The notes under the pieces were generated by a model. The model saw only the letters and a program-made list of their open reading frames with translations, did no database searches and was not told the DNA's origin. This document shows positions 33,785-45,636 of a stretch of DNA of 64,000 nt, one piece after another. Each line of letters starts with the position of its first letter. The first letter of the stretch is position 1. The DNA is from Arsenophonus endosymbiont of Aleurodicus floccissimus (lineage in GTDB: Bacteria > Pseudomonadota > Gammaproteobacteria > Enterobacterales > Enterobacteriaceae), in the NCBI RefSeq assembly GCF_900343025.1, contig NZ_OUND01000004.1, forward strand, positions 203,339 through 267,338, written 5' to 3'. Both the position numbers and the translations under genes were made by a program.

Positions 33785-34501
33785 ATGCAAACCCTACATA
33801 TTTTGATTGTTGAAGACGAGATTGTCACACGCAATACCTTAAAAAGCATTTTCGAAGCAGAAGGCTATATTGTACATGAAGCTACTGATGGAGCCAAAAT
33901 GCACAATATTTTATCTGATAATGATATTAACCTGGTCATTATGGATATTAATTTGCCAGGTAAAAATGGTCTGCTACTTGCGCGCGAATTACGTGAGCAA
34001 GCTCATGTTGCGCTGATGTTTCTTACCGGGCGTGATAATGAAGTTGATAAGATATTAGGATTAGAAATTGGGGCTGATGATTATATAACTAAGCCTTTCA
34101 ACCCTCGCGAATTAACAATTCGTGCCCGAAATTTGCTTTCGCGCACAATGAATCTTTGCCAAATCAGCGGTGAACGTCGCCAGGTAGAAAGTTATAAATT
34201 TAATGGCTGGGAACTGGATATTAACAGTCGCTCTTTAATCAGCCCGATTGGTGATCAATATAAATTACCACGTAGTGAATTCAGAGCTATGTTACATTTT
34301 TGTGAAAATCCAGGTAAAATTCAGACACGTGCAGAACTATTGAAAAAAATGACCGGACGTGAATTAAAGCCCCACGATAGAACTGTTGATGTGACTATCC
34401 GCCGTATTCGTAAACACTTTGAATCGATAGTTGATACACCAGAAATTATTGCCACCATCCATGGCGAAGGTTATCGCTTCTGTGGTGATATTGAAGAATA
34501 A
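33785..34501 (+). CDS. arcA: Response regulator ArcA
   Basis: ArcA is the response regulator of the ArcBA system, which represses respiratory and TCA-cycle genes when quinones are reduced. It is complete at 238 residues and nearly identical in kind to E. coli ArcA. The acidic pocket is VEDE with phospho-acceptor Asp54 ([13 protein letters not shown]), and the conserved Lys is in [13 protein letters not shown]. The C-terminal OmpR-type winged helix includes SRAEL-like [20 protein letters not shown] and the end [11 protein letters not shown]. It ends five bases from the end of convergent creA. A retained global regulator suggests the cell still meets changing oxygen. Confidence 0.98.
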   Translation: MQTLHILIVEDEIVTRNTLKSIFEAEGYIVHEATDGAKMHNILSDNDINLVIMDINLPGKNGLLLARELREQAHVALMFLTGRDNEVDKILGLEIGADDYITKPFNPRELTIRARNLLSRTMNLCQISGERRQVESYKFNGWELDINSRSLISPIGDQYKLPRSEFRAMLHFCENPGKIQTRAELLKKMTGRELKPHDRTVDVTIRRIRKHFESIVDTPEIIATIHGEGYRFCGDIEE

Positions 34502-34506
34502 ATATA

Positions 34507-34968
34507 TTAATGCCATGGCATAATTGGCACAGCACTAATGGCATTTTTAGGCGATCCATCAATTATTTTGTCTGAATAAAGTGCATTCCGTTGTTTATCG
34601 TAGAAACGTACTACGTGTAGTTTTTTGAAAATCAATGAAGTACGTTTTTGAACAACAACTTACCCCTTTTTATTATTTAATTTAATTTTGTCATCTATAA
34701 TTATTGGCCCAACCTGTTGACAAGAGATTGCCCAATCAGCAGTATCTTCTGCCAGGCCGAAACCTAATTTAATACCGCCTTTTTTTGCTCGACTCAGATA
34801 ACAAGTTATATTATTAATATCTAGATCGTCAAATGCTTCAATAACAATTTTATTATCAGGACCAAAAAGTTTAAATAACGTATCAACAGAACCGATTTCT
34901 TCTGCCAATATTGAGTTTGGTAGAAAAAATATTATTAAAATAGATAGTAATTTTGATAAATTTCGCAT
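34507..34968 (-). pseudogene. creA: Periplasmic protein CreA, truncated by a nonsense codon
   Basis: CreA is a small exported protein of unknown function beside creBCD in E. coli (157 residues). The start at 34968 ([20 protein letters not shown], a signal peptide ending near LAEE) follows an AAGGA site. The mature part [20 protein letters not shown], then [15 protein letters not shown] and [10 protein letters not shown], is well conserved. TAA replaces the Glu of a KGEVV motif ([16 protein letters not shown]). The tail remains readable to [16 protein letters not shown], with about four residues missing (YLAY). creBCD are deleted, so creA now abuts arcA. Confidence 0.88.
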
Positions 34969-35135
34969 GAAATCAATTTTCCTTACTAACATTCATTAAT
35001 GTAATAAAATTATTTTTACATTATTAATATCCATAAAATAATAAAATAACTATATAAAACAATTTAGTATTAAATAGATGTTTATTATAAAGTCTTTATA
35101 CTATTTATAGGTGATTATTTAAACCAGGTACTTCT

Positions 35136-36041
35136 ATGGATAAAAGCAATATTATCAGCGATTTACTGTATTGGATAGACACACATCTAGATCAACCGCT
35201 ATTTCTTGATAACGTCGCAGCTAAAGCTGGTTATTCAAAATGGCATTTACAGCGGATGTTTAAAAACATTACTCAGCAAGCTATTGGCTCTTATATCCGT
35301 GCTCGCCGGCTTTCCCGTGCGGCTGTTGCTCTTAGGCTGACTAGTCGGCCAATTCTTGATATTGCACTGCAATACCGTTTTGATTCACAGCAAACCTTTA
35401 CTCGTGCGTTTAAAAAACAATTTGGCATTACACCAGCTCTCTATCGTCGCAGTGAAGAGTGGTGTGCTACGGGTATGCGACCACCAATTACTTTAGAAGA
35501 ACAAAAATTACCTAATGTATCCTTTGTCACACTAGCACCAAAACATTTAATGGGAATAGAACAAACTTGCTCATATATATTAGAAAAATGGTCTACTGCC
35601 TGTGCTGAAATGCGCCAACATTTCTGGCAACATTATCAATATAAAACAAAAATTATACCTAATGAAGTTTATGGATTATATCGTGTCGTGCATAGCTCAG
35701 AAAAGGATGATGAACAAACGGTTTCATATATCACTGCAGTCGAACCACAATATGCTGATAATGAAAATAATTTATACCATTCAATTATCATCGAAGGCGG
35801 TGATTATGCCCGCTTTACTTTTGACGGAAAACCAACAAAAAATGATCTACAACAGTTTTTATATATGATTTATGGTGTTTATATGCCTAATCTCAATCTA
35901 ACCCGTCGAGCGGGACACGATATAGAACATTATAAGCTGAAAGATCCTAATAATCCTGAATGTAACTACAATAATCCAGAAAACCATATAGTCTCATTTG
36001 ATTATTTTGTGCCGATTAAAAGAACGCCTTCCTCCAGCTAA
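35136..36041 (+). CDS. rob: Transcriptional activator Rob (AraC/XylS family)
   Basis: Rob is the abundant MarA/SoxS-like activator of solvent, drug and oxidative-stress genes. The 301-residue frame is intact (289 in E. coli). The two helix-turn-helix units cover residues 1-110 (LFLDNVAAKAGYSKWHLQRMF and LDIALQYRFDSQQTFTRAFK). A GyrI-like C-terminal domain ends IVSFDYFVPIKR. The C-terminus has a few extra residues. It is divergent from creA, as in E. coli. Confidence 0.95.
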   Translation: MDKSNIISDLLYWIDTHLDQPLFLDNVAAKAGYSKWHLQRMFKNITQQAIGSYIRARRLSRAAVALRLTSRPILDIALQYRFDSQQTFTRAFKKQFGITPALYRRSEEWCATGMRPPITLEEQKLPNVSFVTLAPKHLMGIEQTCSYILEKWSTACAEMRQHFWQHYQYKTKIIPNEVYGLYRVVHSSEKDDEQTVSYITAVEPQYADNENNLYHSIIIEGGDYARFTFDGKPTKNDLQQFLYMIYGVYMPNLNLTRRAGHDIEHYKLKDPNNPECNYNNPENHIVSFDYFVPIKRTPSSS

Positions 36042-36134
36042 AACGAATTGATTATAATAGTTGCTACCTAATCAAATCCAAGAGAATGTTTCCCTTGGCA
36101 AAATTATTCTTACATTATTTAATTATTGGCAGAG

Positions 36135-36786
36135 TTAAATTTGCTGTTCATCTAATGGTAGCTCAACTAAATGAGAGATATCCCCTGTGGTTTCTACTAC
36201 CCAGCCATTAGCCAACCAAGGCGAAGGCGTCTCCTGAAAATCTACCTTTGAAATAGAGCAGTTACGTAAACGTAAGCGCCTTTCAGCGTAAGTCGGCACA
36301 CCCAGTATACGATTAAGCAGTGCTCCTAACCCTTATCCCATGACTAACCAATAAAGGTATACTCCCTGCTGGTAAAGAACGATATTTCTCTAGCGTAGTA
36401 AACATGCGTTCTGTTATCTCTCCCATAGATTTACTATCGGGAATACGTGCTCCAGGAGAGCCATTAACTAAATTTCGACGCCAACGCTCTTCTTCGTCAC
36501 TCAACGAACTAATTGCCCGCCCTTCAAGGATCCCCATGTTCAATTCGCTTAACCGTGGCTCAAGAATAATGTTACAATGGCAAGCTTGCGCGATAATTTC
36601 TGCCGTTTTCTGCGTGCGCCAGTCGCTGGATATAATGTGAGTGATGCCAATTGATTTCACTCTTTCAGCAACCAATTTGGCTTGCCTAATGCCAATTTCA
36701 GTGAGTAGGCTATCAGATTGTCCCTGAATACAGTGAGCCACGTTCCATTCAGTTTCTCCGTGGCGAACAAGATAGACCTATAACAT
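36135..36786 (-). pseudogene. gpmB: Histidine-phosphatase family protein GpmB (YtjC), broken
   Basis: This is a phosphoglycerate-mutase-like phosphatase (215 residues in E. coli). The original start at 36786 reads Met-Leu and then TAG where Gln is expected. The body VYLVRHGETEWNVAHCIQGQ with the catalytic His follows in frame. It is conserved through GITHIISSDWRTQKTAEIIA and the second histidine LLVSHGI, where the frame slips near 36330. The remainder is legible in another frame (RILGVPTYAERRLRLRNCSI, LANGWVVETTGDISHL). A nonsense at codon 3 and a frameshift make it a pseudogene. Confidence 0.9.
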
Positions 36787-36840
36787 AATAATTTTCCGTT
36801 ATACTTCACAAAATAATATTTTAAAGGAGATACTAATTAA

Positions 36841-37383
36841 TGTATAAAGTAATCGCAGCAACCGCAAATAATCGGGCCAAAATAAACGCTATTCTCATTT
36901 AGCATTTGAAGCTGTTTTTGGTGCAGGCAATTATCAAATAGAAAGTATCAATGTTAGTAGTAATGTAGCCCAACAACCAATTGATAATACGGAAACCCGC
37001 ACAGGTGCACGCCTGCGTGTTATGGCTTCACGTCAAGTTAGGCCTGAAGCCGATTTTGGGTAGGTATTGAAGCTGTGGTTGAAGATGAAATGACTTTTGC
37101 CTGGATAACCATTGAGCATAAATAAATTCGCGGCGAATCGCATTCTGCCAGTATTATGTTACCGGCGCAAATTTTGTTTAGTATTCAACAAGGCCGCGAG
37201 TTAGGCGATGTGATGGCGAATATCACTGGTATGGGTAATATTAAACACAACGAAGGGGCAATTGGTTTTTTTACCAATGGTTTACTCAGCCGTACCAGTG
37301 TCTACCAGCAAGCGCTTATTTTAGCATTAGCGCCTATCCAACATGAAATTTATAAAGAACTTAATGTGCTACATGACGGCTAA
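36841..37383 (+). pseudogene. yjjX: Non-canonical purine NTPase YjjX, broken
   Basis: YjjX hydrolyses ITP and XTP (about 170 residues). An AAAGGAG site precedes the start [19 protein letters not shown]. The frame is lost near 36895. It resumes as [40 protein letters not shown] and PEADF, slips again at 37060, meets a TAA near 37124 (IEHK-stop), and is open to the end ([40 protein letters not shown]). It is divergent from gpmB and convergent with trpR, as in E. coli. Confidence 0.9.
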
Positions 37384-37454
37384 CTCATTTCAGTTTAACC
37401 AAATCGTATAAAGAATGGCTAAAGGTGTAAATTTTACAATTTAATAAAAGATGT

Positions 37455-37775
37455 TTATGGCTTAAGTAACTGCTGTTCCAACCAAACTTTCACCTCTTTA
37501 GTCGCACTCTTCAGACTATTAGAACCTCGCGTGATAGTTGCAATTCCGACACCTAACTCACTTTTAAGCTCCCGCTGACTCATTTCACCTTCCATTAATG
37601 CCTGAATAATCCGAACTCTAGTTCCCAATGCCACACGTTCATCTGGGGTTAAAAATAATTGCAAAATGGGTTGCTGTAACTCTTGTTGGAAAGCACTGCT
37701 CAATAATTCGACAAAGCGGTGCCAATCACTATTTTCTTCAGGTTGAAGGACTGGATCAATAAGATAGTTTTCCAT
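37455..37775 (-). CDS. trpR: trp operon repressor TrpR
   Basis: TrpR is the tryptophan-binding repressor of trp genes and of its own gene. The frame is intact. The helix-turn-helix region [20 protein letters not shown] and [10 protein letters not shown] and the corepressor-binding LGTRVRI are conserved. I choose the ATG at 37775 (MENYLIDPV, 106 residues) over the in-frame ATG at 37790, because the latter overlaps the operator just upstream; E. coli TrpR is 108 residues. A retained repressor with its own operator implies that at least some trp, aroH or mtr targets may persist elsewhere in the genome. Confidence 0.94.
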   Translation of the reverse strand: MENYLIDPVLQPEENSDWHRFVELLSSAFQQELQQPILQLFLTPDERVALGTRVRIIQALMEGEMSQRELKSELGVGIATITRGSNSLKSATKEVKVWLEQQLLKP

Positions 37776-37788
37776 AATATATACCACC

Positions 37789-37806
37789 ATACTATTTAAC
37801 TAGTAC
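37789..37806 (-). promoter_or_regulatory. TrpR operator of trpR
   Basis: On the plus strand atactatttaactagtac matches the palindromic trp operator gtactagttaactagtac at 16 of 18 positions. It lies 14 bases upstream of the chosen trpR start, matching autoregulation in E. coli. Confidence 0.8.
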
Positions 37807-37847
37807 AGTAGCATAACATAAACAGCTCGTGATGGACATAAAGAGCA

Positions 37848-39706
37848 CTAGTAGTTCATCAACCATTCGCTTTTTGTTAATATTTTAACTGATTTACCAA
37901 GAAAATATTGATAAAAAAGATTGTAGACAAGTACATTTTTAACATAACGTCACATTTCAGAAAATGGGATACTGTCAATAAAAGATATAACATCTAATTT
38001 TCCATTACTGATTGCTAACCAATATGCTACTCTGGCAGGTCCAGCATTATAAGCAGCACAAGCTAATACACGATTAAATCCAAATTGCTGAAAAACTGTC
38101 TCTAAATATGCGGTACCAAGCTCAATATTTTTTTCTGGAGCAATCAACTTACTACTACCGGTATAATCTGTAATGCCATTCGATTTTGCCACTTGTTGTG
38201 CTGTCTGTAGCATTAATTGCATCAAACCAATCGCACCCGCAGCAGAACGCGCCTGTGGATTCCAACCGCTTTCTTGCCTGGCAATCGCCATAGCAAAACT
38301 TTTATTAATTTTTTTATATTTTGTTTGCCGTTCAAATTCACATGCCCAGGCAATAGGAAAACGCTCTGTTAAATGATCCCATAGTTTGGCAATAATTGTC
38401 GCCTGTACACTCAAATCAGCCCACCGATGTTCAAACGCATAGCGTGCTAGTTGCTGTTGGCGGATTTTTTTCTGTCTGATAAGCAGATTAATCCATTCAG
38501 TTCGGGCTAAATTTTCCTTTTTCCAAAACAACAATTCACCAATTCGCTGTACTTCAGGCAATAAATCGATATTATTTTCAGGTTTAGCGGCAACCGCAAT
38601 ATTAATAGGATACGGAATATTCAATTTTTGTGCCGCAACCATAGGATAAAATCCACGTCGCTTCACCAAGTTAATAATATCTTTTTACCTTGTTTAGGCT
38701 TACCTTGAGCGATTAAGGTAATAGCCTGCCAATATTGCCGCTCTTCCCTATTTCGGCTTTCTTTATGTAACCACTTTAACCATTGTGTAAGCGAAACCAT
38801 ATCAATTACTTACCAGCGCTAAACGCACCCTTCGTTCACGTAAAGAAATTGAAGATGAGTGTTGAATAACAGTATCACGCCACTTAGCTTGTTGTAGCGT
38901 CATCTCACCGAATAATTGCCAGGCGATATCATTCTTCAATTGCTGCTGTTGTAAATGGCTCGTTTTTTGTGCTTGGATAATAATCAGTATCGCAGCCTTG
39001 GCGTTCTCTACCGACTGGCCGGCAAATTTCACCACTAAAGAGGGATCTTGCTGTAATTTGGCCAAGCGCTGACCGATAATTTGAGTTTTAGCTGGTAAAC
39101 GATTGACTAAGTTGGTAACCAGAGCAGCATCATTGCTTTTGATAGCTAAAAAATACGTTGCAAAATCAATTCAGTCGTTAATTGTCCTGCTTGTTGCTAA
39201 AAGGTCAAAAGTTGATCACACGCTTTGTGTAGTGAATAGCCGTGTAACTAAATCTGTTTTGCTCCCTGCCACACCGCTTGCTTACTACCTGTTTGCCATT
39301 TAGCATAGTAATAATTACAACGAGCAATAATCGGCGTCGGCGGTGAAGGGTTAAAAGCTAGCAGGCTATGCCATTCTTTACGCTGGGCAAGCTGATTGAC
39401 AAAAAGGGTAGATAACTTTTGATTGAGGTGAAAATAAGAATATTGTTTGATAAAAGCCTTAACTTGCGCCACAGAAATAGTATTAAGATCCTGCGTCAAT
39501 CACCGGTATGCCAGATAAGGATAAAGCGGATATTCGGTTAATGTTGGCATCAAACTTGCGACTCGATGGTTATCGTTAGCATCCCAGGCTTACTTAATTG
39601 CCTGATAACGCTCACGTTCAGCGGTTAATGAATCACCCAGAGCATGGAAAGGTAACCAGAGTATTATCAGCAATATTATCTCTGGCCACCATTTTCTCGA
39701 CGCCAT
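37848..39706 (-). pseudogene. slt: Soluble lytic murein transglycosylase Slt, broken
   Basis: Slt70 is a periplasmic exo-acting lytic transglycosylase (645 residues in E. coli). The start MASRKWWPEIILLIILW is a signal peptide ending near FHALGDS. TAA soon replaces Gln (AIK-stop-AWDAN). Several frameshifts affect the U-shaped superhelical domain (for example near 39500, 39240, 39150, 38800 and 38675). The catalytic domain is one open stretch with SFAMAIARQESGWNP (catalytic Glu), GAIGLMQLM and CAAYNAGPARV. A TGA before RYVKNVLVYNLFYQYF cuts the last 30 codons. Confidence 0.93.
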
Positions 39707-40141
39707 TATTTACTCCTGTTTAAAGTAACTATATCTATATAAAATATTATTATCTAAAACAAATATAATTACTGAACTAATTTAAGAAAATAGATCATAA
39801 AAATATAATTCCACAGGATTGCAAAATGATTGTTAGTACGCTTGACGAACAATATCCTACATAAAAATTAAACTATTAATATTAGTAAATAGGATCGTGT
39901 ATAATATCCACTCAGCAACCTACCCGCTTAATTACATGGCTCAATACAATGTGAATAAGGTAATCATTTATTTTAATAAAATTTTATGCTAAAGATCTGC
40001 AATAAATTTTGATTAGATCTTATTAATATTATTAATCACAATTTAGGTAGAGTTTAATCAAGTGCCTAAATATTTTCTTCAAATGAGATAAGCAACACGT
40101 TGATATCTAAAATTATTCAATTAACTAAAAGGTAGAATAAA
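39707..40141. other. slt-ettA divergent intergenic region
   Basis: AT-rich with no coding frame or RNA gene that I can recognise. An aaaggtag ribosome site for ettA lies at its right end. Confidence 0.5.
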
Positions 40142-41808
40142 TTGGCACAGTTCGTCTATTCCATGCATCGAGTGGGAAAAATTGTCCCACCAAAAAGACA
40201 TATCTTAAAAAATATCTCTCTTAGTTTCTTTCCAGGTGCCAAAATTGGTGTTCTTGGTCTTAATGGAGCGGGTAAATCAACATTACTTCGTATTGTGGCT
40301 GGTATCGATACTGAAATTGAAGGTGAGGCACGCCCCAATCCAAGAATCAAAATTGGCTATCTCTCCCAGGAACCAAAACTTAATCCTGATCATACCGTAT
40401 GTGAAGCAGTTGAAGAAGCAGTTAATGAAATAAAAAATGCCCTTACTCGCCTTGATGAAGTCTATGCTGCCTATGCTGAACCTGATGCTGACTTTGATAA
40501 ACTGGCAAAAGAACAAGGCCAGCTAGAAGCCATTTTGCAATCACATGACGGACACAATTTGAATAACCAGTTGGAGCGTGCAGCCGATGCATTACGCCTA
40601 CCAGCCTGGGAGACAAAATAGAACAACTTTCAAGTGGAGAGCGGCGTCGGGTAGCTATTTGTAGTTTACTGCTGGAAAAACCCGATATGCTATTACTTGA
40701 TGAACCAACTAACCATTTGGATGCAGAGTCCGTTGCCTGGTTAGAACGGTTTTTACATGATTACGAAGGCACTGTTGTTGCTATCACTCACGATCGCTAC
40801 TTCTTAGATAACGTGGCAGGTTGGATCCTGGAACTTGATCGCGGAGAGGGTATTACATGGGAAGGTAATTATTCCTCTTGGTTAGAACAAAAAGAGACTC
40901 GCTTAGCACGAGAGGCTTCCAGCGAAGCGGCTCGCCGCAAATCGATCGAAAAAGAACTTGAGTGGATCCGACAAAACCCTAAAAGCCGGCAAGCAAAAGG
41001 AAAAGCCCGTTTAGCCCGTTTTGAAGAGTTAAACAGTGTTGACTATCAAAAACATAATGAAACCAGTGAGCTCTTCATTCCGCCAGGACCACGTCTAGGA
41101 GACAAAGTTTTAACGGTTGAAAATCTCAGTAAATCCTATGGTGATCGGCTTCTAATTGATAACCTTAGTTTCTCGATCCTTAAAGGGGCTATCGTGGGTA
41201 TTATCGGCCCAAATGGCGCGGGAAAATCAACCCTTTTTCGCATGATTTCAGGTCAAGAACAGCCTGACTCTGGCACAATAACCTTAGCTGAAACCGTCAA
41301 AGTTGCTTCAGTTGAACAATTTCGTGACACCATGGACAACAATAAAACCGTGTGGGAAGAGGTTTCCGGCGGACAAGATATTATGCGTATCGGTAATTTC
41401 GAAATTCCAAGTAGAGCTTATGTTGGACGTTTTAATTTCAAAGGGGTTGATCAGGGTAAGCGAGTTGGAGAACTTTCTGGTGGTGAACGTGGCCGTTTAC
41501 ACTTAGCAAAACTACTCTAGGTTGGTGGTAATATGCTACTACTGGATGAGCCAACTAACGATTTGGATGTCGAAACATTACGCACGTTAGAGAACGCATT
41601 ACTGGAATTTCTTGGCAGTACATTAGTTATTTCCCACGATCGCTGGTTTCTTGACCGTATTGCCACTCATATTATTGATTATCAGGATGAAGGAAAAGTC
41701 ACTTTCTTTGAAGGTAATTTTAGTGAATATGAAGATTATAAAAAATGGACATTGGGCGCTGATGCGCTAGAACCTCATCGCATCAAATATAAAAAGATGA
41801 GCAAATAA
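40142..41808 (+). pseudogene. ettA: Energy-dependent translational throttle A (EttA, ABC-F), one frameshift and one nonsense
   Basis: EttA is an ABC-F ATPase that binds the ribosomal E site and gates entry into elongation according to ATP level (555 residues). The start is a TTG. The first nucleotide-binding domain has GLNGAGKSTLLR. One A missing from a short A run near 40618 shifts the frame just before the signature (WETK-IEQLSSGERRR). The rest is intact: LLLDEPTNHLDAES, the arm region, the second Walker A GPNGAGKSTLF, signature LSGGERG. A TAG then replaces Gln (KLL-stop-VGGNMLLLDEPTNDLD). All other positions look conserved, so inactivation is recent or one lesion is a sequence error. Confidence 0.9.
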
Positions 41809-41824
41809 ATAAGCCAAATAAAAC

Positions 41825-41846
41825 AAGGCTTGCTAAAGCAAGCCTT
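41825..41846. terminator. Terminator between convergent ettA and nadR
   Basis: A 10-bp perfect stem (aaggcttgct / agcaagcctt) with a 2-base loop begins 16 bases after the ettA stop and ends 5 bases before the nadR end. Tails on both sides are A- or T-rich. Confidence 0.8.
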
Positions 41847-41851
41847 ATCAT

Positions 41852-43100
<1,249 letters not shown>

Positions 43101-43111
43101 CGCTTCTCCGG

Positions 43112-44506
43112 TTAATCAAAGTTTTCCATAACCGTTAATACCTCTGACAGTTTTTTCACACCAAATAACTGCATATTGGGTGATGGTTTTTTGGGCACAT
43201 TATCATAATGGGACAATCGCTCGTTTAAAACCATGTTTTGCCGCCTCAATAATCCGCTCTTAGCCACTAGGTACCGGACGGATTTCACCCGCCAATTCAA
43301 CCTCACCAAAAACCACAACATCACGCGGAAATGGACGATTATGGAAACTGGATACTAAAGAAAAGAATAAAGCAAGATCAGCGCTGGTTTCCATCACTTT
43401 AACCCCACCAACAACATTAACAAAAACATCTTTATCCGACATCTGTAATCCACCATGCGGATAGAAAATAGCCAGCAAAATCGCTAATCGATTCTGCTCT
43501 AAGCCGACAGCAACGCGCCGCGGATTAGGGATTAGCCAGTATTGAATAGTCCACTAGCGCCGTAATTTCTACCAGCAATGGCCGCATTCCTTCCCAAACA
43601 ACCATCACCGAGCTACCCGAAGTGATCTCTTCTGCTCTACTGAGAAAAATAGCCGATGGGTTACTTACTTCCTTCCTTTAACCCTTTTTCCGTCATGGCA
43701 AATACACCCAGTTCATTAACCGCACCAAATCGATTTTTATGACTTCTTAAGGTACGAAATCGTGAATCTGCTTCACCATCGAGCATTATCTAACAGTCAA
43801 TGCAGTGTTCAAGTACTTTCTGGCCGGCCAAAGAACCATCTTTTGTGACATGCCATACCATGATAATGGCGATCACTCGTGTTTTAGCAAATCAAGTAAA
43901 ATAAGCCGCAGTTTCTCGAACTTGTGCCACACTACCCGGTGATGACTGTATATCCGCGATATGCATGACCTGTATAGAATCAATCACCATCAATTTTGGC
44001 TGTTCCTGCTCTGCAATCAAACAAATCTGCTAAATACTGGTTTCAGATAACATATTGAGATTATCGGACGGTAACCCTAATCGATGCGCTCTCATCGCCA
44101 CTTGCTGTAAAGACTCCTCACCGGTGACGTATAAAGTTTTCATTTGCGATGAAAGCCAACACATACTTTGCAGAAGCAATGTGCTTTTACCAGCGCCTGG
44201 GTTACCACCAATTAAAATCGCGCTACCAGTTACCACACCACCACCTAGAACACGATCAAATTCTTTGAAATCAGTAGAAAAACATGGCAATGCTTCTAAA
44301 CTAATGGCAGACCATTTCTGTACTTAGTTACCTGTAGCGCTACCGGCATAACCATTAAGGCGTTCTGCTCGTGAGGTAGAACTGGCAGCTAATCTTATCT
44401 CGGTGATCGTATTCCAGGTATGACAAGCGATACATTGGCCTTGCCAGCGTGGATAATCCGCACCACATTCATTACAGACAAATGCTCTTTTTATTGCTTT
44501 TGCCAC
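43112..44506 (-). pseudogene. radA: DNA repair/recombination protein RadA, broken
   Basis: RadA is a RecA-like helicase that extends recombination intermediates (460 residues). The GTG start leads into the N-terminal zinc finger (FVCNECGADYPRWQGQCIAC), then the frame is lost near 44330. It resumes as FSTDFKEFDRVLGGGVVTGS with Walker A IGGNPGAGKSTLLLQ. Beyond 44030 several frames with stops cover the KNRFG motif region (near 43730). The Lon-like C-terminal domain is found as DVFVNVVGGVKVMETSADLA and VVFGEVELAGEIRPVPSG, then a stop, then NVPKKPSPNMQLFGVKKLSE. It has more than five lesions. Confidence 0.92.
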
Positions 44507-44539
44507 CGTTATTGCCTCTTTTATTTATTGTTTTGATCG

Positions 44540-45490
44540 TTAACGCTCTTCATGCTTTAAGCCACCACTTAAAACACAAAGTATGCCCATCAAATCTGCA
44601 TGTTGAATCGCTACTTTTGCCCTAGCCTGTACTTTAGATTTAGCACGATAAGCAATACCCAATCCCGCCTTACGGATCATTTTTACATCATTTTCGCCAT
44701 CACCAATAGCAACGGTTTGCTTGATTGGAATAGAGAATTGTCTAGCTAATTTTATTAAGGTTTGTGCTTTGACTTTAGCATCCACAATGTTGCCATTTAC
44801 TTTACCGGTCAGTTTGTTATCTTTAATTTCAAGTTTGTTAGCCACCGCAGTAGTTAATTTTAATTTTTCCTTCAAATAATTAGTAAAAAAATTAAATCCA
44901 CCTGAAACAATAATAACATGCCAATCAAATGCCTGCAACTTACGGACAAGACTGGTCAAGCCTGGTGTCAGTGACATATGCTCTAATACATTTTGCAAAA
45001 TTTGTATGTCGGTTCCAGCAAGTAACTTAACCCGGGTTTTTAAACTTTCACTAAAATCAATTTCTCCTTGCATAGCGCGTTCAGTAATTTCAGCAGCCTG
45101 CTGGCCAACTCCCGCCAAACGAGCAATTTCATCAATACATTCGATCTGAATTGCTGTTGAATCCATATCCATCACCAACAAACCTGGCGCACGTAAACGC
45201 GGAATATTACCCAGAGGTACAACATCTAAACCACACTCTTCAGCTATTTTCTTTATTTTTGCGCTTAAGCTACCCGCGATACGAACGACTTGATAATCAT
45301 CAATACGCCAAGAAGAAACAATCACAATCGCATTACCAGAGCGTTGTTGAAATTGACTGATACGTTGCTTATTCAGTCCTCGTCCATAAAGCAACCAACC
45401 ACTATCCCCAGCCCGATAATCCAAAGGCGTAACCTCTTCACCACTTAGTGAAAGCGGTAATCCAGGCCATTTTTGGATCTCATTAGGCAA
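44540..45490 (-). CDS. serB: Phosphoserine phosphatase SerB (original start followed by a TGA)
   Basis: SerB makes serine from phosphoserine (HAD family). From the TTG at 45490 the frame is open for 316 residues and carries all HAD motifs: VMDMDSTAIQIECIDEIARL, VSGGFNFF, and VAIGDGENDVKMI, where the family more often has GAND. The expected start is the ATG at 45517, with an AGGAG site nine bases upstream. From there the frame reads Met-Ser-Thr-Ser and then TGA, followed in phase by TYCYLPNEIQKWPGLP, which aligns with the E. coli N-terminus. So codon 5 is a stop. The protein may restart at TTG 45490, lose expression, or depend on read-through. The catalytic part shows no decay. Confidence 0.8.
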   Translation of the reverse strand: MPNEIQKWPGLPLSLSGEEVTPLDYRAGDSGWLLYGRGLNKQRISQFQQRSGNAIVIVSSWRIDDYQVVRIAGSLSAKIKKIAEECGLDVVPLGNIPRLRAPGLLVMDMDSTAIQIECIDEIARLAGVGQQAAEITERAMQGEIDFSESLKTRVKLLAGTDIQILQNVLEHMSLTPGLTSLVRKLQAFDWHVIIVSGGFNFFTNYLKEKLKLTTAVANKLEIKDNKLTGKVNGNIVDAKVKAQTLIKLARQFSIPIKQTVAIGDGENDVKMIRKAGLGIAYRAKSKVQARAKVAIQHADLMGILCVLSGGLKHEER

Positions 45491-45636
45491 ATAACAATAG
45501 GTTCAACTCGTCGACATTAATTCATACTCCTGTCCTACAATCACGACAATTAGCCAACAACAAAATGGCTTTTCAAACTATCCTATCATCTTAACCTCTG
45601 GCAATATGATAATGAACTAAGTTTTAAAAGCCGATT

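Noticed and set aside
34509..34650. arcA terminator hairpins (ctgccat-type and aacgtact-type inverted repeats)
   Set aside because: These repeats fall inside the creA 3' coding region, which remains readable to its stop five bases from arcA. They are coding sequence, not dedicated terminators.
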